Shown here: positions 11,602 through 22,347 of the stretch, piece by piece
Layout of the letters: each line of letters begins with the position of its first letter
How positions within the stretch are numbered: the first letter of the stretch is position 1
Assembly (NCBI GenBank): GCA_029851415.1
Contig: CM056744.1
Coordinates: forward strand, 15,445,268-15,509,267
Length of the DNA: 64,000 bases
Direction: 5' to 3'
DNA from: Eretmocerus hayati
Taxonomy: Eukaryota > Arthropoda > Insecta > Hymenoptera > Aphelinidae
Notes under the pieces: generated by a model
What the model was told of the DNA's origin: nothing
Databases searched by the model: none
What the model saw: only the letters and a program-made list of their open reading frames with translations
Program-made: the position numbers and the translations under genes

Positions 11602-12402
11602 TCACATCAGGGTTTTTTTTTTTTTAAATCGATCATAAGCGATTTTCCGAAAAACGGCATCCTTAGCTGTTTTTGTTGATTTTGTCAATTGATTTTCAAG
11701 GTGACGCATTCTTCTAGTGGGCCAATAGAGAGTTTCGGGACTATTTTTTCCTACGTATCTTGGCCTGTTGAATACGATGGCAGTGGTTTCAAAGGGTCAG
11801 ATTCCGTCGAAATCGAAAATGATAGACTGATTTTTTGTATCACCATCAGTAGAATTCGACTGATTTCGCTGTACATTTCAGAATTTTCACAAAATTGACC
11901 AGAAGTATCTCTTTTGGTTCACGAAGGCGAATTTTTGTCGTTTTTATGTGGGGAAATTGCAGAAACTTTTGACTGTTGCTGTAAATTTTTAATCATTTGG
12001 GCTGTGTGACGTTTGATGAGGTCTAATCAGTCAAATCTCCTCCGTTTAGATGGCCTGAAAGTAGACACCAAAAGTGCAACCGATGGGTTGATGTAGATAG
12101 ATACTAGAGCCAATTGGCTGCAAGAAAATACCAAAATCGAGGAATCGACGTATCACTCGGACCAACTCCAGGGAATTCGTTAAGCTGTCGTGGATTTAGC
12201 GTACTAACAGCAGGTTCTGTAGCTTTGCGAGCATTTTTCTCATGATTCAAAGTTATAATCTCTCTTTGTAATACATCGATGTACTCAGCGGTAACATGCA
12301 TTAGATGGTCTGGCACTCCATTTCGATAAGTAATCATTACTCCTGTACTTTTCCAGCGCACTCTGGGGGAACCTACGATAAATTTCTTGTACTATACTAG
12401 CG
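11602..12402. other. Intergenic; one unassigned minus-strand ORF
   Basis: A poly-T tract lies at about 11612. An 85-codon minus-strand ORF (12361-12104) has balanced composition that could be a coding remnant, but I recognise no domain and it lacks splice-consistent neighbours. Nothing else is supported. Confidence 0.35.
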
Positions 12403-12515
12403 CAAAAACATCGTATCTTCGTGATGATTCCGACCCTCGCCTACGGCTCGGGCCGAAAACCCATCACTCGGACGCGAAAGAAGTGTTCACACCCTTGTAT
12501 CGTGATGTACTATTC
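12403..12515. repeat. Hairpin MITE family R1, partial copy
   Basis: This has the family core CCGACCCTCGCC, then GGCTCGGGCCGAAAACC, then ATCACTCGGACGCGAAAG and CACCCTTGTATCG. It corresponds to the second half of the full copy at 14003-14260. Confidence 0.65.
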
Positions 12516-12601
12516 TGACTCATTTTTGACGCGATAAATGAGTTCTGAGTGGTAAAAAACAAGTCATACTGCACTCCCTTTCGAGATAACCACATGGAGA
12601 G

Positions 12602-12985
12602 CATTTTGGGTACACACTAATTTTGGCCCCCATTCATGCGAATGATCTACGTGTTTTGCTCATAAAATCGCTCCAAATTCTAGTTCTGCAATTCCCAACA
12701 ATGGAATTGAATACGCTAAAGTACGATCAGATTGGTCAAACCGAAATTCTTAGCACCGATTTTACGAAACAAAATTTCGTTGGCGATGTCTCAAGTGTGC
12801 AAATACGAAATATGTAAAAACTCACTTTATATTTTCTGGGAGACGCAGGAATCATCCGGGGTCGGTTCTGATCATCTACATTCTCATATTTTGACGTAAC
12901 TGACGTAGAAAAAATTGCGCAGTAGCCAACGAGTGCCCATTTCTGAGATCGGCAGATGGGGCATGTTGGGTGCACTTACCTTAGT
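12602..12985. repeat. Element with AAGGTAAGTG-type end, diverged
   Basis: The right edge read on the minus strand (CTAAGGTAAGTGCACCCAAC) matches the tip of the clearer element at 40102-40898. The left edge (GTACACACTAATTTTGGCCC) is a weaker match. There is no coding capacity. Confidence 0.4.
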
Positions 12986-13726
12986 TGATGTCAAAACGCA
13001 GAAATGAACTTGAGCAGGTTTTGCTAAAATATTTCAAGACAATTCGGCACGCTTTTAGAGGAATCGCCGTAGAAGGCGTTTTCCCAACTCGGAGAAATTC
13101 TCGTCCCAAAATTCTTTCGCATGGGAATTTGTGGGAAATACTATTATCAAGGACAATTGCATGCGTAAGAAATTGCTTATGAAAAATCCATGGGGGTCAC
13201 AAGCATTGTTCGAGTGAAACGAAGCTGTCTTACTCAGGTATACATATACTAGCTACATTATAATTAGAGGTTTTGTGTTAGGGTTCAATATCTTCTTCCG
13301 GATGTCATCGCACTTTTATTTTCACAGAGTGAATGAAACGTACTGCAACTAAATCATGAAATGACCTGGAACGGAAATCTTTTGATTTCGATCTTGAATC
13401 TCAGTATACATGAGGCAACAACGTTGTATGATTATTTCTTCATTGTACTATATTTTTTTCCACTCTAATTCCTCGAAAATGATATTAGTTAATTCTCTTA
13501 TTCCTGTCATGGTGAGATTATATCCAGTTTTCCATACTTAATGAGATGTTTGTCATGAAAAGAAGTATGGATCATTACGATGTCTTTAAATCAATTTTGA
13601 TAGCTAATGAGATCATTGAAACGCGATAAGGAGCTTCAATACGGGTCACTGACAATAGTTGAATACATATTATTCCACTCGGCTGGTTATTGAATATTTC
13701 ACAAATTGTAATTCTGTACCTCATAA
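12986..13726. other. 5' flank of the carboxypeptidase gene
   Basis: AT-rich sequence without recognisable genes, ending at the TATA box of the next gene. Confidence 0.4.
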
Positions 13727-13735
13727 TATATAAAA
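13727..13735 (+). promoter_or_regulatory. TATA box of the carboxypeptidase gene
   Basis: TATATAAAA lies 47 bases before the second in-frame ATG cluster (13782/13785) of a signal-peptide exon. An AGCAGTT initiator-like word sits about 30 bases downstream near 13758. Spacing and orientation fit an arthropod core promoter with a short 5' leader. This is inferred from sequence only. Confidence 0.5.
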
Positions 13736-13781
13736 TGCTCATTCTTAACGTGACCTTTAGCAGTTCTTACCCCTTGTTGCA

Positions 13782-16700
13782 ATGATGAAGTTCACTAATT
13801 CCATCTTCATTACAGCCATAGTTCTTTTCATTTGTTGCATTGGTGAGTAACTTAGATTGTATGGTTTATAATGAGAACTATCCACTTTTACCATTTCTTG
13901 AGTCGGCCAAAAGCTCAATTTTTGATTGAGATGCAACATATCGGCTATTAAGCTCGTAAGACGACATTTTATGTATTCGAAACTTTCTGATATTCCGAAA
14001 TGGCAGGAGAATAGTACATTTTGATATCAGGATGCGAAAAAATTATTTTCGATACACTGTGCGTAAAAGTGCACTTTGAGCACAGTTTGTCGACTTTTAC
14101 TCACAGTTTATCGAAAAGTATAGTTAGATACACGGGCGTAAAACCTATTATTCGCATCCTCGTGATGATTCCGACCCTCGCCTGCGGCTCGGGCCGGAAA
14201 CCCATCACTCGGACGCGAATAAAACGTTTTACGCCCTTGTATCGAAATGTACTATTTCACGTCCGAGTGGGTCGGGTTTCAGCGTTTACGAATTTACGGA
14301 TTTACGAATTTACATTTATTTAGTGAGGCGCAGGCCCAGTGCATTGCAACCAACAAGCTTCATTCACACGACTGGCCCCGTCGGATCGGACCGCTGATTT
14401 GTTTCCGAATTCAGACAAATTCGTTTGGTCAAATGTTTACTAGTTTGGAATATTGGAGTGAAGCGATGAATCAAAAATGCATGAGCATAAGAAAAATTAG
14501 TCCAAAATCAGTCTAAATTCGTATACAAATCAGCGGCCCGATCCGGCGGGCCCCATCGTGTGAATGGCGCTTGCTGATTGCAACGCACTGATCATGCGCT
14601 CTGCTAAATCAGTGAATTCGTGAATTTGTAAATCTGTAAATTCGTAAATTAGTAAACGCTGGAACCCTACCCTGAGCCATACTCAAGGATCGAAAAATGA
14701 TCGAGGATTCGAGATAGTACACTCCCCAGCGGTCTGAACTGACCAGCACCGCTCACTTCACGATCTTTCTGTCCCACTTTTTTCCCACCTTTATCAATGA
14801 GTGCGAGTGAGACAGCGCAATGTCGATCTTGGTCAGTTCAGACCGCTGGGGAGTGTACATTTTGATACGGAGGATGCGAAAATAGTAGATTGTGTACCCG
14901 ACTTGCGGAAACGCGGAATTTTAATGACGAGGGCTGAAAACGCAGCTTTCAGCACGAGTCGTGGAAAACCGCGATTCTATAACAAAGTATATACGAACTT
15001 TTATGTCCCCCAACGCATGGCATAAACGAGCTGTTGCAAGCCCCTGCGCGTTAGCATACGGGCACGTAATGCCGCGCTTTATACGTCGGGGGACATAAAT
15101 GGGTTTTACTCCCGTGCATCGAACTATGTTTTTTAATAAACTGTGAGTAGAAGTAAAATATTTGTGCGCAAAGTATGTACACTTTATCATCTTCAATTCA
15201 ACAGCTAATACATGTACGGCTTTAAACCCGAAAAGTGTTAATCAGATATGTATATACTTTCAAAAATTATTTTGGCGCTCTCGCATCTTCCTCAATCGCT
15301 GATCACTTTTAAAATATTTCCCCAGCAACAGAATTATGGTGCCAAAACGGTTTTCTCAGGAAAATTTTGACGACGAAAAAAATCTGGAAAATTTGTATGC
15401 AACTTTTTGAAAATCTGACTTTGACCTAAACCATTCTGGTTCAGAGATATCCATTTATGGGTGATCATGTACGATTTTTAAGAACTGTTTCACTCCAAGT
15501 CTCGCTGATATCTTGATTGATATGATTTAGCGTTATCATTGAGTAACTTACAATTCCCATTTATTTGAAAAATTTCACAATTCAATTCATATTTACAGTT
15601 GATGCAAAATATGATTTTAACTTGATACAACAATCCTCGGGCTATGTTGAGGTTCGTACTGGAGCTAAGATGTTTTGGTTGCTAATGAATGCAGAGGCAA
15701 AAAATTATCGAGAAAAACCTCTCATTGTGTACTTGCAAGGCGGCCCCGGTACATCAGCCACGGGTTACGAAAATTTTGTCGAAATCGGACCCCTCGATGA
15801 AAATTTAGAAAGGCGTAACAATTCTTGGGTAAGTCAATTTCATGAAGCTCTTTCGTCACTGAATTAGTTATTCGCTTTGATTGGAACGTTTTTAAATCTT
15901 AATACGATGCACAAAGAAATACCATTGAAACTCGTAAACAGAACGGAAGGGAGGTGATAGGGCTTACAAATTGATGAAGATCTTTGTCTAACTCATACTC
16001 TAAACGATATCGGTAACTAGAGTCGCTTTCGAAGGTATAAAAAAAACGATGAAAACTCTCAGATAATAGATGATTTTTTTTCACCATTGGAAAAACACAC
16101 GAGTTTATGTCGACAATTAAACATCCGCATGAACTTATTTTCTAAAAATGAATTAACAAATACTTGCTGCTTGTAATCGTGTGCATTGACTTGATATTTG
16201 CTCGTGATTGTGAAATATTATTCGTATCGTAAGACAGGGATCAAATTTGAGGCTTCTCTGAGATCAAATTAAGGTCAGCACTTTTTCCACAGACAGTATT
16301 AAATTAATGACACTCATCATAAATAGATTCGGTTGAAAATGATTTGATTGCATGCAACACGATATCACGCAACGTTCATTTGTAATTGATTTTTCAAAAT
16401 TATGTGCATCTCTGAACACTATACAAAAATATGAGCTGAATTCGCTATTCATCTAGGAATCGGACGAGTCTGATATCGAATTGATTAACTCATCTAAATT
16501 GGGTGCTGCGATGACGTTCATATATGATATTTTACCTCGTTATGATTTCCGAATAAAATATCGGAACAAACACGTACCTAATTTAATTGAATCGGAAGCA
16601 GATCTGATTATATTTCCTCCTTATTTCAGGTAAAAGATCATAATTTGCTATTTATAGACTCACCTGTGGGCACTGGTTTCAGTTACGTAGAAAAAATAGA

Positions 16701-19691
16701 AGACCTTGCTACAAACAATGCTCAAATTGTGAAAGACTTAATGAAGCTGATCAGTACATTCTACGCGGATCATTCTGAATTCAGTAATGTTCCAACTTAC
16801 ATATTTTCTGAATCTTATGGTGGAAAAGTGGCCGTTGAACTCGCCCTTCAGTGGTACAAGGTAATTCTCAAGAATTCTCATATAAAGATGATATAGTAGC
16901 TTGTGGTTAACACATTTTTTAGAAAATCATACAACCGCGACTCCTTGAAAACCATCTTATAGTAGTCACTTAAATATCTCGTAAGGAAATTAAAAAAAGG
17001 AGCAGCCATCATTCACTAATCAGAATAGTCCTTTCTTTCGTTGTGGATGAGATACACACTAGATTTTGCTCAATTTGGTTCTTGATACCAAATGAGAATA
17101 GTTATCGTGGGAACTTGAACGCTTTGGATCTAAAAATTTAAAAGTTGACAATTGGCCGCCGGGCATATGTCTGGGCTGACTTTTTCCATCCATTCTTGCA
17201 TAGAGCATGATAATCCATCGTTATTCTTATGCAAACAATTTTCTAGAAAAAGTTAACTAAGCATTTGATACTTGGACAGTCCAGGGAACTGAATCCATAT
17301 GAATTTGATGAGGAATTCGACCTATACTCGAACAAAGAAGAGGGATTCATCTACGTATACGCGGTGAATCCAGACATGGTATCCCGTTTTAACACTATCC
17401 CGCAGTCCATTTTGAGCTCAAACGTCCGTATAGCTCGGACACAAAAACGTCTAAGAGAACCCGTTTCCGAACGTTTTCTGCGTCTAGTGAAAAATCTTGA
17501 AGTGGCGAGGTCAAACGAATGCGAAATTTGTATTCAGAGGGCCGTTTAAACCACCGAGCATCAGATAATTTCATTTTTCGTGTCCCTTGCTTCATTGTAT
17601 ATCCCAGAAAACGACCTTTGAGTCCACAGAACTGACACTTTGCTCTCAAGTCGTTCGCAAAAAGAATGGAGGTGACAAGAAACTTTTCCGCGTGGGTTTG
17701 ATCTATTCCCCCCACACACTAATGGAGAAAATTGTTTTCGATCAGATTGACCATAAACCCTGGTACCAAAAGTATTCTGATGGGATATGTGTACAAAAAT
17801 TTGAATGGAGTGGTCCAGAGCTTGCCCGTTGAAATTCAAGGCCATTACACGTTCCGTGTTACTTTCCGCGATCATTCCATTATGAGTTGGAATTTTTCTT
17901 TACGCTAAATTTTGTCTCCGCTTATTTAAACGGTTGCCAAAATCTTAATTAATTGAGCAATGTTTTTCAATTAGGATCAGGAATCAAAGACAATCAAAAG
18001 TGACTTGAGAGGCGTAGGCTTGGGAAACCCCTGGATCGCGCCAATTGACATAATCCAGACCTGGCCATCGTATCTTTTGCAAATGGTATGAAATGAAAGA
18101 AAAACTCACCTCGGTAAACGTACTTTAGTATATCACCAGTGGATATAATTGAAATTGTCGTATTCAGGGTTTCATCGATACTCAGGGTGCTGTCAAAATT
18201 GAAAATGCAGTAAACTTCACAAAGCAAGCTATAAAAGAAGGCAGATGGTCAGATGCGACAGATCGTTTCATACGAGTTGCAAAAATTGCTCGAGCTGAGA
18301 GCAAAGGTATCAACTTGTATAATATACTTACACAAGTGAGCACCGAAAGAATGAACGATTCTATTAATAGTCTAAAATTTATGGATGAGCCAGTACTGTC
18401 TGAAGGTAACAATTCTTTAACGATTCTCATGTGATCTAGCCATCATAAAGATTATTAAAATTTTTATGATGTGTTTTATGATATGTAGGTGAATCTGATA
18501 CAATTGGATCACCAGCTCTGCATGCATTGATGAATGGGGAGGTGAAAAAAATTGTTCATGGAGCCGTTGAGTGGGTAGCTTTCAACAAGACGATTTTTGA
18601 TACTCTTAAGTCAGATTTTATGAGGCCTGTAACCGGTATCGGTCAGTATTCGAGATTAAAATTGATTGGGGAGATCTTATTTGGAATTTTTGCACTGATA
18701 TTTTATATTCCCTTACAGTTGAGCAATTGCTTAATGAGACTAAACTGAAAATTTCGGTGTATACTGGGCAACTAGATTTCATCGTTGACACTCCAGGTAA
18801 GATATAAATATATCATCATCGTTTTACCATACATTCAGTCTCATTTGAGTTTATCATGATTCTAAGTATTAGTTTCAATTTTTGTCGAATCATCACATGA
18901 TCTATCACACGAAATGGCTGGATAAAAAAAACCAGTTCCGGATTATTTTGTAGAATCATGTGTCTTGTGATATTGTTAGCTCTTGAGTTTCGGCTGATAC
19001 AAAGTACCTATTTGTGAACTGAAACGTTGGTATCCAATTTTATGTTACCTCTCGAGTATCCGTTATACAATAATGTCCAAGAACACCAAGTATTCTTGGA
19101 GAAATTCCTATTTCTTGGGCGAAGAAATAATGTTTAAATAGTGATTTTTCCGGTAGCTGATCCATGATTTAAGATTTTTTATGGTTCCAGGAACACTACA
19201 TTGGTCAGAAAAACTGAATTGGAGAGACAGTGACGGATGGCGTGCTGCTAAAAGAGAGGTTATGATTTCAAATGGCATTATAGAAGGCTTCTACAAGACT
19301 TACAATCGATTCAGTTTCTACTGGGTGAACAGAGCAGGACATCGGGTACGTCAAGACTCCAAACTTAGAACTATCTCAAATATTCAACAAAATTCGTTCC
19401 AGTTCATTATCTCGTGCGATGCAGTTTTTAATGCAATTATCTATTGGGAACTAACATCCGTGTTATTTTAGATGGCAGAAGAAAGCTATATGGCCGAATC
19501 CTAAATCTCTCCCATAAGAATAACACGGAAGAAAGATAAAAGCGCTTATCGCATGTTAGCTCCCAATTTTATGGTGGACGATCACATGGTTCTTAGTTTA
19601 TATCAAGCTCATTGACCTTTTCAATTTTCAGGTACAATCCGAAAACCCTGAAGCCATGTCCATCATTCTGAAAGATATGACCATGAATTAG
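13782..19691 (+). CDS. Scpep1: Secreted serine carboxypeptidase, SCPEP1 (retinoid-inducible) type
   Basis: This is a peptidase family S10 enzyme that removes C-terminal residues in the secretory pathway or lysosome. It has nine exons: 13782-13842, 15599-15828, 16630-16860, 17975-18085, 18168-18405, 18489-18641, 18719-18796, 19191-19345 and 19632-19691. All junctions are GT-AG, the phases agree, and the product is 438 residues, close to the ~450 of the family. Exon 1 is a signal peptide with a hydrophobic I-V-L-F-I-C-C core. Exon 2 has Y-L-Q-G-G-P-G and E-I-G-P. The triad is Ser159 (S-E-S-Y-G-G), Asp361 (G-Q-L-D-F-I-V-D) and His418 (R-A-G-H). V-G-T-G-F-S-Y and F-I-V-D-T match SCPEP1 better than vitellogenic-like carboxypeptidase. 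After the His, R-V-Q replaces the usual M-V-P. No frame breaks were seen; the gene looks functional. Confidence 0.93.
14003..14262. repeat. Hairpin MITE family R1, fullest copy (in intron 1)
   Basis: This copy shows two adjacent hairpins. The first pairs TCGATACACTGTGCGTAAAA with the reverse complement of TTTTACTCACAGTTTATCGA (about 14043-14115). The second, 14127-14243, has inverted ends GATACACGGGCGTAAAAC and GATACAAGGGCGTAAAAC around a GC-rich core (CCCTCGCC and GGCTCGGGCC) and is almost self-complementary along its whole length. Both are framed by GAATAGTACATTTTGATA-like blocks. Confidence 0.75.
14274..14667. mobile_element. MITE with ~130 bp inverted arms (in intron 1)
   Basis: The left arm begins GGGTTTCAGCGTTTACGAAT and runs to about 14405. 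The right arm, from about 14533 to 14667, is its reverse complement with mismatches (GGGTTCCAGCGTTTACTAAT). Both contain a GATCGGACCGCTGATTTGT-like block next to the loop. No coding capacity is seen. The element lies directly beside two R1 hairpins, forming a cluster of mobile DNA in the first intron. Confidence 0.75.
14720..14855. mobile_element. 136 bp MITE with perfect inverted ends and TA duplication
   Basis: The ends read CACTCCCCAGCGGTCTGAAC on both strands and match perfectly over about 26 bases (29 counting the GTA flanks). TA lies on both sides. The flanks (GAGATAGTA before, CATTTTGATACGG after) rejoin into the R1-family word AGTACATTTTGATA, so this MITE inserted into an R1 copy. TA targeting suits a Tc1/mariner-driven element. 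Confidence 0.8.
14998..15185. repeat. Small hairpin plus R1-family fragment (intron 1)
   Basis: TTTATGTCCCCCAACG (about 15000) pairs with CGTCGGGGGACATAAA (about 15085). The following bases (GGGTTTTACTCCCGTGCATC, then TAAACTGTGAGTAGAAGTAAA) are diverged R1-family sequence. A GCATAAACGAGCTGT word here recurs near 11001. Confidence 0.5.
17250..17832 (+). pseudogene. Unidentified coding-like relic in carboxypeptidase intron 3
   Basis: Intron 3 (16861-17974) holds a 94-codon ORF at 17265-17549. In a second frame, an 81-codon ORF follows at 17587-17832. Both have ordinary protein-like composition (for example N-P-Y-E-F-D-E-E-F-D-L-Y-S and Y-S-P-H-T-L-M-E-K-I-V-F-D-Q). I recognise no family. The two frames could be one broken gene copy. 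The cover is weak, since the minus strand is also open here (17715-17395). Confidence 0.3.
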
Positions 19692-20760
19692 AATCCAATG
19701 ACATAGACAATATTAGGAAAGAAGTAGGTAGAGGAGCCAAAATTCAGTACCAACATTTTCTGGAATCCTCCCTTATAGATCTGAAGAGACTAGATTTAAT
19801 TCGAGCCTGCATTATTCGTACAGCAAGTTTTTTTGTACAATGTCAAGCTTTCTTGTCGAGCTTTGCTCCCATAAGACGGCAGTGTGATATTCTGATGTGT
19901 CGATATAATGAATAATGATAGGGCATTCGAAGTTCTGAATGCGTGTAATTGAGGAAATTTTGTATATTGCCCATAGATTTTTTGAAGACACTGGATGCAC
20001 AAATGACTAGATAGATGACAATTTCATTCCAAATCTTAGTCAATATCAATTCGAAATAGATAGCTTGGTTTGAAATTGAACGGTATAGAACTCATGAGTT
20101 GGTAATTATAGATTATGTACTTTGATAGATCAGGATTTTTAATTATCCAGTCTCTGTATCTATTTTTCATGTTAAAGATTATGAGGGCAGCATTAGGGCA
20201 TTTTTGAGCTGATATCGTACTCAATCTTTGGAAGGTGGTCAGTTTCAATTATGATCTGTTTTGTTCAGCTTCTTATAAAAAATGCTTTTGGAACACGTGT
20301 CATATAGAGAGAAGTCTCAGGTGCGGTGGTCATCGAGCAGGATAACTTATAAAATACTAGCTATGATAGATGTCGGAATCGCTGATGATTGGACATTAAA
20401 AGACAACCTCTTGGTCAGCAAGTCATAGCATCTGGGCATATATTTTGAGATGACTAAGTCTGGTACTTAGTTCCTAGGGATTCTCAAAAAGTGTATATAT
20501 TGTTTATTTTAAATCAAATTCGAAAATCCTCATAAGACTTTTGATTACACAACAACTGGTAAATAATAAAATTTGACGTGCCCAAGCACTCCTATTTTAT
20601 CTCACAAATAATATAACTTTCGACTCGATTCATTTTCTCACACGTATGAATGATAACTCACGCCAAGTCCAAAACAACGTCATAAATTTGTAAATTACGT
20701 AAACACTAAACAATAGAACAAAGAGATTCTACCGGATCATAAATCATCCACAAATACCCG
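19692..20760. other. 3' flank of carboxypeptidase gene; no gene
   Basis: AT-rich sequence with only short ORFs. The first clear AATAAA on the + strand is near 20563, about 870 bases past the stop; an ATTAAA variant near 20394 is nearer. Neither can be proven as the poly(A) signal. Confidence 0.4.
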
Positions 20761-20935
20761 AGTCCACGAATTTGTGGATCCATTAATCTAACGATACATA
20801 GATAACCGAGTCCACGAATTCGCCGACCCGAGTAGATTCGAATCCGCGAATCCACGAATATGTGGACCATCGTTCGCTAACTCCATGCAAACCCGGATCC
20901 GCAAGTCCACGGATTTACCGATCGATCCCTTTACG
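20756..20935. repeat. Degenerate CGAGTCCACGAATT repeats
   Basis: Several copies of CGAGTCCACGAATTTGTGGA and shorter variants (GAATCCGCGAATCCACGAAT, GCAAGTCCACGGATTTACCG) lie at irregular spacing. The following 250 bases are GC-rich and open in several frames, with no recognised domain. Confidence 0.5.
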
Positions 20936-21187
20936 CTCGCCTTTACAAAGCCGAGCTTTCCTAGCTCGGCATGCGGATTTCGCCGCGGACATCCGTTCAC
21001 GTCAGATCGCTGGCAAAAGTTTCCAGGTCCGTCGGTCCGTCAGCCCGACGACCTCCGGCCCGACGCGGACGTACCAAGTTCGTCCGAGATCGGACCGCCT
21101 CGACGATGCCTCCCAGCTCCACCGCCGAGCCTGTGGGAAGTCGTACACGATCGTGCCCCGGACTTTGCGATGGTCACGCTCCACTTA

Positions 21188-21518
21188 CAAGGGGAGGACC
21201 GGACCGTTGGATCACCAATCTTGTCCAAAATTTTTTTACAGTTTTGTATTACCTAGAATATGAAAAATCCAGAATAACTCCGTCAATTGAGCCTCCTTTT
21301 CGAAGCAACAGCCTATGACATTGGCATTACCCGTATAGGCTTATGTTAAAAAGTGATATATATATAGATATACTGGCAATGCTAACATCTCTGCTCGTAA
21401 CTCTGTACAGGGAGCCCATTTGACGGAGTTACTCTGGATTCTTCATATTCTACGTGACACAAAACTGTCAGAAAATTTTGCAAAGGATTGGTGATCCAAA
21501 GGTCAGGTCCTCCCCCTG
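21188..21518. mobile_element. 331 bp MITE with TTA duplication
   Basis: The ends read CAAGGGGAGGACC (left) and CAGGGGGAGGACC (right, minus strand) and continue as inverted arms of about 110 bases, including GGATCACCAATC and CAGAATAACTCCGTCAA-type blocks. TTA flanks both ends (21185-21187 and 21519-21521). A three-base TTA duplication suggests mobilisation by a PIF/Harbinger transposase. No coding capacity. Confidence 0.75.
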
Positions 21519-21726
21519 TTAGTTCTTTTGGGATCAGGGTAACTCAATATGGGCGAGAATGTGTGCGTGTTAGTCGTGTTTCATGCATTGGCAGCTGCGG
21601 TACAGTGCGTTTCATTCGTATTCCTGTACCCGCTTCCGCTCCCACGGAACCTTTTACCCGAATATAAGACTCTAAACTCATTGTGTTCCGAATATTCAAC
21701 CGCAAGGGGGACTCCAAGTCCCGGGG

Positions 21727-22020
21727 TGTGACGACCCTCCGGCCCCAGTTACAAGAACACCGTACCTGGGCCTAGGCTCGAAGCTGGTCCTAAGCTCTTG
21801 TCACTTACAATGAGTATTTTGTGTGCCTTGTCAATTTATGTCATGAGACATTAGAAATCCTGCTCTATAGCCGGCTTCTGAGAGATTTCTGTTCAAGCTG
21901 CAGTATCTATAAAAGGATACCGCCTGTCAAACCTACACACAAATCATAAATAAACACATGGATAAACATAACCTCGATAGGTTATGTTTCGCATGCATGT
22001 CTCATGCGCTCTCTGCACAG
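21727..22020 (+). mobile_element. Possible LTR fragment of a retrotransposon
   Basis: TGTGACGACCCTCCGGCC starts right after an AAGGGGGACTCC purine-rich tract and after an ORF tail ending near 21731. A TATAAAAGG box follows at about 21908 and AATAAA at about 21949, the order expected in an LTR (TG start, TATA, poly(A) signal). No second LTR, reverse transcriptase or target duplication was found, so this is tentative. Confidence 0.35.
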
Positions 22021-22347
22021 CAAAACAGCGCAGGCAGCGAAAGATGCAGCGTAAATTGACAGCCAATCAGAGCGTGAGTTGACCTGTGCCGGCAGCAAAA
22101 GTCGAGCTTTCGTGACCAAAACGAGTAGCGAAAGGACGTACTTTCGTGCTGGGAAGACGAAAAATCAGTATACGTTAAAAATATAATAAGGTTAGGCTAA
22201 GATAAGGCTAAGGCATTACCTTAGCATTAGACCTTGACCGAATGAGGCTCCCTTAGAGTGAACTAAACCAATCAAGAACAAACCATATTGAACTACATCG
22301 GATTAGACCGACCTACACTAACCTAAACCTATGTAATTTTTGCAAAA

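Noticed and set aside
12104..12361. 85-codon minus-strand ORF as a gene
   Set aside because: Balanced composition but no domain, no splice partners and no promoter signals.
20862..21318. Overlapping GC-rich ORFs over 100 codons on both strands
   Set aside because: Open in many frames at once, with Arg/Ser/Pro-rich products and no domain; explained by base composition and a MITE arm.
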